DNA of 37,351 nucleotides from an uncultured Saprospiraceae bacterium (GTDB taxonomy: Bacteria > Bacteroidota > Bacteroidia > Chitinophagales > Saprospiraceae), in the NCBI GenBank assembly GCA_947311465.1, contig CAMZLN010000096.1:1-37351 (forward strand), read 5' to 3'. The notes under the pieces are model-generated. The model worked only from the letters and a program-made list of their open reading frames with translations. It did no database searches and was not told the DNA's origin. Positions 9,492-17,378 of the stretch are shown here, in pieces. The position numbers and the translations under genes are program-made. Position 1 is the stretch's first letter, and each line of letters opens with the position of its first letter.

Positions 9492-10364
9492 TTAGTTTTT
9501 CAATAATTGCGGAATATTACTTCCACTGATTCCTTGCATCATGATTGCATTTCTTCCTAGCTTGTAAGCAAAATCGATATCCCTTCCAGCTCCAAGTGCA
9601 TCATAGAATGCTACAGAAAATTTGATAGCGGCATCATCAGGCATGGCACGATTCATACCAATAACATTAGGAATAAATTTGACAATTGATTCAGCTTGCG
9701 TGGTTGAGTAGCAGGCATTCAATAATACACATTCTATAGAGTCTGCAAATAAAGAAAACAATTGAGCAATTGCATCGCCATCCACCAATTGTTGGTTTCC
9801 ATCTCCATTTTCAAAAACGAGCCCTTCATCCCCTTCTCCATGTCCAGAAAAATGCACAATGTGTGGAGATTCATCGAGAAGATATCGCCTTAAATCTTCG
9901 ACTCTCACCGCAAGTTTTGTAATCAATTTAAATTTATCTCTATGTTGAGAAAGTCTTAGTCCAGTTTCAATATTTCTTACTTCTTCATCAATTTTCAATT
10001 TCTGAGTCCCCTTGGGATTGACACCTAAAAAAAGAATAGTCTTAACATCTGAGTCATTTTTTGGAATAGGAGGAGTAGCGGCAACTGTCCCTGTAGAAGT
10101 GTCATTTGCAATCCAATTATCTTCAACATCATCCAATAAACTTAAAAGAGCATGAGCAATTCTATTCTGATTCATATTTGCATTAGCTTGAGCAATAATC
10201 CCCATATTTACTTCTCTTTCCAAAGCGTTAATTCGAGACATTTGGAGGATAAGCGTATTATGCAAATCATCGTCCTTATCTTTAGCTAAAGCCATAAAAT
10301 CTTTTGCTGCCTTTTTGAGTTTACCATTTATAATAAGGTCTTGAATAGATTTTTTATTAATCAT
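9492..10364 (-). CDS. CHAT-domain (caspase-like) protease with N-terminal EAD11-like effector-associated domain; bGSDM-activating protease candidate
   Basis: Track ORF starts at 10430, but the EAD-like domain begins at internal Met (MINKKSIQDLIINGKLKKAAKDF..., ATG at 10364). CHAT signatures: IVHFSGHGEGDEG (catalytic His) and CVLLNACYSTTQAE (catalytic Cys); VIGMNRAMPDDAAIKFSVAFYDALGAGRDIDFAYKLGRNAI. Confidence 0.92.
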   Translation of the reverse strand: MINKKSIQDLIINGKLKKAAKDFMALAKDKDDDLHNTLILQMSRINALEREVNMGIIAQANANMNQNRIAHALLSLLDDVEDNWIANDTSTGTVAATPPIPKNDSDVKTILFLGVNPKGTQKLKIDEEVRNIETGLRLSQHRDKFKLITKLAVRVEDLRRYLLDESPHIVHFSGHGEGDEGLVFENGDGNQQLVDGDAIAQLFSLFADSIECVLLNACYSTTQAESIVKFIPNVIGMNRAMPDDAAIKFSVAFYDALGAGRDIDFAYKLGRNAIMMQGISGSNIPQLLKN

Positions 10365-11148
10365 TATCACTAATTTGAATAAATTTGTCTTTAAGGAATT
10401 CGAATTGTGGTGCAGATGCAGATTCGCCACGAACTTTATTGATTTCTCCAGAACTCAAGGAAAAACTTAGTTCCTTCCAAGGAGTAAACCAAGATCTATT
10501 ATTTCGAATTTGTGCCGCTTTTATGCCGATAGCCAAATTGGTATCTCCTTCATAAATAATTTTAGCTTTATTTTCGGTAGATCTTTTCAAAGCAGCGTTT
10601 GCTTCGACTACTTTTTCAATTTCTGGACCATCAATTTTAAGGGATGCGTCATTTGAACCTAGCGCTTCAATACTAAATGATTTACTTTTCAGTACATCTG
10701 TCACAACATATATCTCGGAATCTTTCAATCTATCTTTATATCCTTGAGATTTTTCTTGAACATTAGCATCGTTTAGAAAAATATCCAATTGCAATAAATT
10801 AGTAGAATCCAATTGCGCATCCAAAAAAGAAAAGCTGATATTATTCGCGTTATTAAATGCAGATTCAAAACCAATTGATTTGGGCAAAAATCCTTTCAAA
10901 AGGCTCAAACTAAGCTTCATATCTACTTTTTTATCCAACAATCCACCTATTTCACTAGGAACGGGTTGATCTATTTTGTTTTCTGGAAGCTCTTCCGTTT
11001 TTTTAATAAACAAATCTGTGATATTGCCAACTGGGATTAAATGTCCTGTTTGATCTTTTGCAAATAAGTCGAGAATATGGATTGGACGAGGCATTTTTAC
11101 GAAATTGAAACCATGCTCACTGAGTAATTTTGATAATCTATCTGACAT
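10357..11148 (-). CDS. Bacterial gasdermin-like pore-forming protein (bGSDM)
   Basis: 263 aa. Matches remembered bGSDM architecture: LSKLLSEHGFNFVKMPRPIHILDLFAKDQTGHLIPVGNITDLF, SLSLLKGFLPKSIGFESAFNNANNISFSFLDAQLDSTNLLQLDIFLNDANV, EIYVVTDVLKSKSFSIEA, KIIYEGDTNLAIGIKAAQI, short C-terminal tail. Overlaps a downstream CHAT protease gene. Confidence 0.87.
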   Translation of the reverse strand: MSDRLSKLLSEHGFNFVKMPRPIHILDLFAKDQTGHLIPVGNITDLFIKKTEELPENKIDQPVPSEIGGLLDKKVDMKLSLSLLKGFLPKSIGFESAFNNANNISFSFLDAQLDSTNLLQLDIFLNDANVQEKSQGYKDRLKDSEIYVVTDVLKSKSFSIEALGSNDASLKIDGPEIEKVVEANAALKRSTENKAKIIYEGDTNLAIGIKAAQIRNNRSWFTPWKELSFSLSSGEINKVRGESASAPQFEFLKDKFIQISDND

Positions 11149-11525
11149 TTTCCTTGGTTTTAAGAGTTGGAAGATGACACAATATAAATATTTTTTTTAA
11201 TAATATTTAATAAGGGGATGAAATTGTGTGATTTGTCTTTAAGTGCGTTAATATTTTTTAGAAAAATATATCTTAAAAATAAAGGAGTAAAATCTTCCAA
11301 GGCTTACCTAAATATTCAAGAACATTCTTAAATTTGGATATTTTTTATCATCTTGAATAAAAATCAAAAATATAATAATTGTAAAGAAGTATTTTAAGGT
11401 GGTGGTCTAGCCCCCTATAAATCAGACAAAATATGATATTGCTATTTCTTTTTTCTCGCCCAGGCATATTTCTTTTTTAGGGCTTCATCTTTTATCACTT
11501 ACAAAAGAAAACTAGATCCCAATTA

Positions 11526-11906
11526 ATGATAGGTATGAAACGAACAGAAAAACGGGAAGATATCTTTTATGAGATACTAGAATATTTGTGGTACGGATTG
11601 ATAGAAGAAGCAAAGAAAAGTATTGAAAATATACCTAAGACGGAAGTGAAACACCAAAAAGCTTTAGACATACTAGTAGGGTATATTGAAAGACAAAAAG
11701 AGCTAATCCCTAATTATGGTCTAAGAAAACGTATGGGTGTAGAGAAAGAAAATGATAGATTAATAGCCCACAGACAAAAGAAAAATGGAATGAGTTGGTC
11801 TAAAAAAGGATCTAACGCTTTGGGAGTGTTGCAAATGCTAAAATTAAACAATCAAATTAAAAGCTTCCATAAAACAGGAATCTTCGATTTTAAATGGGTT
11901 GCATAA
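11526..11906 (+). pseudogene. Transposase C-terminal remnant
   Basis: 126-aa ORF resembling only the C-terminus of transposases: LWYGLIEEAKKSIENIP...YIERQKELIPNYGLRKRMGVEKENDRLIAHRQKKNGMSWSKKGSNALGVLQML. No DDE core upstream. Confidence 0.6.
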
Positions 11907-11931
11907 ACCACTTGCACAGGTGGAATTTATT

Positions 11932-12297
11932 CTATGAAAACGATCCAATTTTCACCCCCAAAAATACCACCAAAACCCCAACCACTAAACTCGTCAAAAC
12001 ATAAATCAGCGCAGAAGAAACATTTCCCAACTTCAATAACTCTAAAGATTCCGCTGAAAAAGTGGAAAAAGTGGAAAAGCCTCCACAAAATCCAGTCATT
12101 AATAGTAAATTGGTATTCTGAGAAAGCCCATTTTTAAGATTGACCCCTATAAGAATGCCTAAAATAAGACTAGCGATAATATTGGCAATAAATGTTCCTA
12201 TTGGAAAGGATGTAGTTGTAGAAGTAAAATACAAAGAAACACCATATCGAGCCATTGCTCCAATCCCACCACCTAAGAAGACTATCAAAAATTTCAT
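11932..12297 (-). CDS. crcB: Fluoride exporter CrcB/Fluc
   Basis: GGGIGAMARYGVS, FPIGTFIANIIASLILGIL, GFCGGFSTFSTFSAE. Confidence 0.96.
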   Translation of the reverse strand: MKFLIVFLGGGIGAMARYGVSLYFTSTTTSFPIGTFIANIIASLILGILIGVNLKNGLSQNTNLLLMTGFCGGFSTFSTFSAESLELLKLGNVSSALIYVLTSLVVGVLVVFLGVKIGSFS

Positions 12298-12325
12298 AAT
12301 TGCAGATTGAATGGGATTTTATAAA

Positions 12326-13411
12326 TCAGGATATTTGTCGTTGTTGAACCTTTTTTTGAGAAGCAATACTCAGTAAGCTAGACAAAGTTATAGCTAAGCC
12401 TAAAATTAAAACAATTAAAACAACTGGACTTAAAAATTGAAAATATATAGCCACTAAAATAAACAATATGTTCGTGATAATCAAAACAATTGTTGACTTA
12501 GTATGCGAAAATCCAAAATCTAGCAGCATGTGATGAATATGTGTTCGATCTGGACTGAAGGGTGATTTCCCTTTTATTGCTCTTTTTGTAAAAACTCTCA
12601 ACGTATCAAACAAAGGTAATACTAACACTCCAACAGCGATCGCAGGCCCAACTTTAAACGCATATTTACCATATTTTTCAAATGCTGAACTGTCTTGAAT
12701 AATGAAATCATTGACTTCTAAAAATTTAATAGCTAAAATAGATGCAATTAACCCCAATAATAGAGAGCCCGTATCTCCCATAAATATTTTCGCTGGAGTA
12801 TAATTGTATTTTAAAAAAGCAAGTGACGCACCTGCAAGACTATAGGCAACAATCGCAAGTTCAAGTCTATCTACAAAGAAAAACCATGTTCCAAAAGAAA
12901 TTGACATGATGATTGCGAGACTTCCCGATAGACCATTAATGCCATCAATAAGATTAAATGCATTGATAATCACCAAAATTGTAAAAATAGAAAGACCTAT
13001 ACTTATTGCATAAGGCAATTCGTGAATTCCTAGAAATCCATAAAAAGATGTCAGCTGAACATGGGAAAGAAAAACCAAAATTGCCGCAGCAAATAATTCT
13101 CCCATCAATTTTGTTTTCGGAGACATGGGTAAAATGTCATCTTTTGCACCAATCAGGAAAATGATAATAAAACTGCATAAAATATATTGCAAATCACTAA
13201 ACACATTGAAAGGAGTCCACATAATTATCGAAAAAATAACGCCAGAAAAAATGCCAATACCTCCAAGCGAAGGTGTTGCTTCTGTATGCGCACGTCGATC
13301 ATCATCAGGATTATCACACAAATGCTTTACCTTTGCGATATGGATGATCGAAGGTATGGCGAAATAGGTCAGCGTGAAAGCTGTAATAAAGCTTAAAATT
13401 ATATTGTACAC
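12326..13411 (-). CDS. MraY/WecA-family glycosyl-1-phosphate transferase
   Basis: DNPDDDRRAHTEATPSLGGIGIF, NAFNLIDGINGLSG, FMGDTGSLLLG, SPDRTHIHHMLLDFGFSH. Start codon is GTG. Confidence 0.93.
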   Translation of the reverse strand: MYNIILSFITAFTLTYFAIPSIIHIAKVKHLCDNPDDDRRAHTEATPSLGGIGIFSGVIFSIIMWTPFNVFSDLQYILCSFIIIFLIGAKDDILPMSPKTKLMGELFAAAILVFLSHVQLTSFYGFLGIHELPYAISIGLSIFTILVIINAFNLIDGINGLSGSLAIIMSISFGTWFFFVDRLELAIVAYSLAGASLAFLKYNYTPAKIFMGDTGSLLLGLIASILAIKFLEVNDFIIQDSSAFEKYGKYAFKVGPAIAVGVLVLPLFDTLRVFTKRAIKGKSPFSPDRTHIHHMLLDFGFSHTKSTIVLIITNILFILVAIYFQFLSPVVLIVLILGLAITLSSLLSIASQKKVQQRQIS

Positions 13412-13415
13412 AGTG

Positions 13416-13446
13416 CAAAGTTATGCAAACTATATTGCATTACAAA
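13416..13446 (-). promoter_or_regulatory. Bacteroidota sigma-ABfr-type promoter TTTG-N19-TAACTTTG
   Basis: Reverse strand: TTTG (13446-13443), 19 nt, TAACTTTG (13423-13416). Confidence 0.65.
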
Positions 13447-13570
13447 AAAGAGTAATATTTATATCGTGATTTTTATTCAAATAATGATAATTATTAGTAC
13501 GAATTGTTTAAATACATGTTTAATAATATGTAATTTTGTAAATATTATTAGAATTAAAAAATAAAGTCTT

Positions 13571-14053
13571 ATGAAAAATGTATTTTTAGTAGTGTTTGCT
13601 GTTTTGTTAATATCGTCGTGTACCAATAAGTATGAGAAAGCATGGGGTGGATCTATAGGTGTTTATGGCGAGAAATTTAAAGCAAAGAATGCTGTTCCTT
13701 ATTCAAGTTTAGTGGGTAAAATGAAATCTACAGATAAAGTTGACGCTGTTGTAACTGCTACTGTCGAGTCCGTATGTCAAAAGAAAGGATGTTGGATGAA
13801 TTTGGTTTCAGACAATCCAAATGACCCTCCTATGTTTGTGAAATTCAAGGATTATGGGTTTTTTATGCCAAAAGATTGCTCGGGAAAACATGTAATTATG
13901 AAAGGAGTTGCATCGAGAGAAGTAACTTCTGTAAGTGAATTGAAGCATTATGCGGAAGATGCAGGAAAAAGTAAAGAAGAGATAGATGCTATCACAGAAC
14001 CTAAGGAAGAATTAACTTTTTTGGCTTCAGGGGTTATTTTATTTAAAAAATAA
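13571..14053 (+). CDS. DUF4920-family lipoprotein
   Basis: Lipobox (LLISSC); QKKGCWMNLV..., FVKFKDYGFFMPKDCSGKHVIMKGVA. Confidence 0.85.
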   Translation: MKNVFLVVFAVLLISSCTNKYEKAWGGSIGVYGEKFKAKNAVPYSSLVGKMKSTDKVDAVVTATVESVCQKKGCWMNLVSDNPNDPPMFVKFKDYGFFMPKDCSGKHVIMKGVASREVTSVSELKHYAEDAGKSKEEIDAITEPKEELTFLASGVILFKK

Positions 14054-14150
14054 TCTGCTTCATATTTTATGAGTGCGTGGTAGGTTTTGATTTTGAATCA
14101 TTCCATTACCGCTATTCTTGAAGTAAGATACAAACTACGCTGCGTTGTTG

Positions 14151-14365
14151 GTCGAAATAAATTTCATTTGTCTTTTTAAAGTCCGATGAAATTTATTTCG
14201 TTATAGTACATATGAAAGCATCCGTGCATTCGTGGCACAGTCTGATGAAATTCATTTCGTCAAATATGTATGAAAAGCATCCGTGCATCCGTGGCATTTT
14301 ATATTACAAAGGACATTATTTTCAACAATAAATCTTATTTTTAACCGATGAAATTTATTTCGCCA
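14151..14365. repeat. Intergenic repeat cluster: four copies of ATGAAATTYATTTCG (one inverted) and two of AAGCATCCGTGCATYCGTGGCA
   Basis: CGAAATAAATTTCAT 14153-14167 (inverted), ATGAAATTTATTTCG about 14186-14200, ATGAAATTCATTTCG about 14245-14259, ATGAAATTTATTTCG about 14348-14362; aagcatccgtgcattcgtggca and aagcatccgtgcatccgtggca. Confidence 0.8.
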
Positions 14366-14556
14366 TAGTTTGATAAGTATACGTTGTTGCATTTTATTTT
14401 TTATTTTATCCATAATTTGCAGTTTGAAATAGGAGTTTATCTCGATTGTTTATGCGTTTATCGTATTGAATAGAAAAAACATCAGACATTATGCAATTAA
14501 TAAGATTTGCTTTCATTATAATTGTATTATTAAAGTATAATCAAATATAAAACGTT

Positions 14557-14814
14557 ATGGCTACCAAATACAAAACAACTCCTTTCTTTAGATTTCTTCT
14601 GGCAATGATTATCATTGTGCCGCTTGCATATTTCGGAGCTTCATTTTATAGAGGTGAAAATCCTGTAGAAAATATTAAAAAATCAATTGATCGACAACCA
14701 TCCAATAATGCTTCTCAAAATGATATCATCAGAGAACAAAACAAGTTAATCAAGCAATTGGAAGCCCAAATTAAAGATAAGGATAGAGAAATTTCAAAAT
14801 TAAAGGCTAGATAA
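14557..14814 (+). CDS. Small membrane protein with C-terminal coiled coil
   Basis: 85 aa; one TM (FFRFLLAMIIIVPLAYFGASFY) followed by Lys/Glu coiled-coil tail. Confidence 0.65.
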   Translation: MATKYKTTPFFRFLLAMIIIVPLAYFGASFYRGENPVENIKKSIDRQPSNNASQNDIIREQNKLIKQLEAQIKDKDREISKLKAR

Positions 14815-14895
14815 GATTGTTTAGGAATAGTTTTTGATTAAAAATGGATTTAATGTTGAAAAATGATTTAAATTTGTATTTTTCTAAATAACAGT

Positions 14896-15849
14896 ATGAT
14901 TATGATAAAGATTTTAGCAAATGATGGTATTCATCCAAAAGGACAAGAATTATTGGAAGCAAGTGGTTGCAAGGTAGATACAGTAAAAATCCCACAAGCT
15001 GATTTACCAAAAGAACTTCCAACCTATGATGTCATTATTGTGCGAAGCGCAACCAAAGTCAGAAAGGAATTGATTGATCAATGTCCTAATTTGAAGGTGA
15101 TTGCAAGAGCTGGTGTAGGACTTGACAATATTGATGTGGATTATGCTAAATCTAAAGGTATTGCTATTTATAATACACCAGGTGCTTCTTCAAATGCTGT
15201 GGCAGAATTGGTTTTTGGTCATTTCTTAACTTTAAGTCGTTTTCTTCAAGATGCCAATCGACAGATGCCAACTAATGGTGATAAAACTTTTAAAGATTTA
15301 AAAAAATCTTATTCAAAGGGTTCCGAATTGAAGGGCAAAACTCTAGGTATTATTGGTTTTGGGCAAATTGGAACTGAAACAGTTAAAAAAGGTCTTGGAT
15401 TAGGAATGAAAATTATTGCTTTCGATCCTTATGTGGAAACGAAAGATGTTGAACTTGAATTTTTCGATGGTTCTAAGAAAACATTCGAAATTAAAACAAG
15501 TACCATGGATGAAGTCCTAGAACAAAGTGATTTTATTTCTCTGCATGTTCCTTCTTTAGGACAACCGCTCATCAATAAAGAAGAATTTGATCAAATGAAG
15601 GATGGTGTTATTTTGGTTAATGCTTCTCGGGGTGGAATTATCAATGAAGTTGACTTGATTGATGCTCTAGATTCTGGAAAGGTAATGGGGTGTGGTTTAG
15701 ATGTGTTTATGAATGAACCAACTCCTAAACAAAGCCTTTTGCAACATGCTAAAATGTCGCTCACTCCTCATACGGGTGCTTCTACCAAAGAAGCTCAAAC
15801 TAATATTGGAGTTGAATTGGCTACTAAGATTTTAGCTCATTTTAAATAA
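14896..15849 (+). CDS. serA: D-3-phosphoglycerate dehydrogenase / D-2-hydroxyacid dehydrogenase
   Basis: IARAGVGLDNIDVDYAKSKGIAIYNTPGASSNAVAEL, LGIIGFGQIGTE, NASRGGIINEVDLIDAL, LTPHTGASTKEAQ. Confidence 0.88.
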   Translation: MIMIKILANDGIHPKGQELLEASGCKVDTVKIPQADLPKELPTYDVIIVRSATKVRKELIDQCPNLKVIARAGVGLDNIDVDYAKSKGIAIYNTPGASSNAVAELVFGHFLTLSRFLQDANRQMPTNGDKTFKDLKKSYSKGSELKGKTLGIIGFGQIGTETVKKGLGLGMKIIAFDPYVETKDVELEFFDGSKKTFEIKTSTMDEVLEQSDFISLHVPSLGQPLINKEEFDQMKDGVILVNASRGGIINEVDLIDALDSGKVMGCGLDVFMNEPTPKQSLLQHAKMSLTPHTGASTKEAQTNIGVELATKILAHFK

Positions 15850-15910
15850 AATACGCCAAAAACATTAAGCAATACATCTTATTGGAAATTCTTCATTAAA
15901 ATGTATTGCT

Positions 15911-16459
15911 ATGTTTAATAAAAAATCTCATCGTCCAGAATCGAGTGTGAATGCTGGTTCTATGGCGGATATCGCTTTTCTTTTATTGATTTTCTTCTTG
16001 GTTACTACTACTATTGATGTTGATAAAGGTATTTTGGTAAAACTTCCAATTTGGGATGCCAATCCAATTTCTATTCCTTTATCTAAAAAAAATGTCCTTT
16101 CTGTTAAAATTAATGCTCAAAACGAACTATTAATTGAAGGAGAAATAGCCAATATCTCTTCTCTTAAATCTACTGCAAAAACTTTCATTCTCAACCCGAA
16201 TCATGAGGACGACAAGCCTAATAATCCTAAAAAGGCAATTATCTCTCTGCAAAACGATCGTTCAACAAAATTTAAAATTTACTTGACTGTCTATAATGAA
16301 TTAAAAGCTGCTTACAATGAGATCTGGAATGATATCGCTCATTTACAATATGGGAAATCTTATGAAGAATTGGATAAAGTGACTTCTAAACTGATTCGAG
16401 ATGAAGTTCCATTGATTATATCGGAAGCCGAACCTACGGACTTTGCTGTGGTAAAATAA
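15911..16459 (+). CDS. ExbD/TolR-family biopolymer transporter
   Basis: SSVNAGSMADIAFLLLIFFLVTTTIDVDKGILVKLP. Confidence 0.9.
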   Translation: MFNKKSHRPESSVNAGSMADIAFLLLIFFLVTTTIDVDKGILVKLPIWDANPISIPLSKKNVLSVKINAQNELLIEGEIANISSLKSTAKTFILNPNHEDDKPNNPKKAIISLQNDRSTKFKIYLTVYNELKAAYNEIWNDIAHLQYGKSYEELDKVTSKLIRDEVPLIISEAEPTDFAVVK

Positions 16460-16469
16460 ATTGAATTAT

Positions 16470-16562
16470 TTATAAAATTCCAAATTTCACTTCTACTCGT
16501 CTATTCATTTTTTGATGTTCATCTGTATCATTATCAATCACTGGATAGCGACAACCAAACCC
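16470..16562 (-). pseudogene. Relic of an OmpA-like C-terminus
   Basis: Reverse strand reads GFGCRYPVIDNDTDEHQKMNRRVEVKFGIL* with an in-frame stop just upstream and no start; matches the conserved end of OmpA-like domains (NRRVEV). Confidence 0.6.
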
Positions 16563-16772
16563 TTTTTACAAATTGAAACGGCTTCATAAAATGGTCATAT
16601 GTCCCCATCATAAAGCTATTTATTGTCCACTTCAAAAAGCTATTTTCAAGAAAAAATATGCTTTTTTCTGAATTTTTCATTTTTTTTATAAAAAATTCAA
16701 AAAAGTGCCGAATTGTTAATGTTTTTTATACCTGTACTGCAAATCAATCATTTAAGCCCGAAATTATCCGAA

Positions 16773-16826
16773 TTTAAACGTTTATAAACGGATATAAACG
16801 TTTATAAGCGTTTAATAACGGATAAA
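16773..16826. repeat. AAACGTTTATAA-type short repeats upstream of ssb
   Basis: tttaaacgtttataaacggatataaacgtttataagcgtttaataacggata: repeated AAACGTTTATAARCG and AACGGATA units. Confidence 0.7.
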
Positions 16827-16931
16827 TAGTTGCAAGTCCCCTCATATTTGCACTGTCAAAACGAAATCAAAATTCGTCACGACTATTTACTTTTTATTAA
16901 TCATATTTATTAACTGTTAAAATTACTTATT

Positions 16932-17279
16932 ATGAACAACTTGAGAAACTCAGTACAACTAATCGGAAACTTAGGAAGCAATCCAGAATTGAAAATTTTG
17001 GAAGGTGGAAAAAAATTAACTACCGTCTCCATCGCTACAAAAGATATTTATCAAAATGCGAAAGGCGAAAAAATAGTTGAGACAACATGGCACAATATTG
17101 TAGCATGGGGAAAGCTTGCCGAAAACATGGAAGTGCTTCTTAGAAAAGGAAATGAAGTAGCTCTTAAAGGAAAATTGCAACACAATTCGTATGTCGATAA
17201 GGATGGACTTAAAAGATATACATCTCAAGTAGTTGTAAACGAATTCATGTTATTATCAAAATCAGAACCTAAAGTATAA
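16932..17279 (+). CDS. ssb: Single-stranded DNA-binding protein, copy 1
   Basis: MNNLRNSVQLIGNLGSNPELK...ATKDIYQNAKGEKIVETTWHNIVAWGKLAENMEVLLRKGNEVALKGKLQ: SSB OB-fold. Confidence 0.93.
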   Translation: MNNLRNSVQLIGNLGSNPELKILEGGKKLTTVSIATKDIYQNAKGEKIVETTWHNIVAWGKLAENMEVLLRKGNEVALKGKLQHNSYVDKDGLKRYTSQVVVNEFMLLSKSEPKV

Positions 17280-17378
17280 AATTATTATTTTTCGTTCTTT
17301 GGCAGTTCAAATTGAAAAATGAGATTTACTAAAGAACATTATTTTTAAAACTATTTATTAACGTTAAAACTATTTATT

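Noticed and set aside
14151-14365. CRISPR array
   Set aside because: Repeats are few, mixed orientation, irregularly spaced, with no cas genes.
16590-16660. IS end suspected from ggtcatatgtccccat
   Set aside because: No transposase or matching inverted end identified; too short to support.
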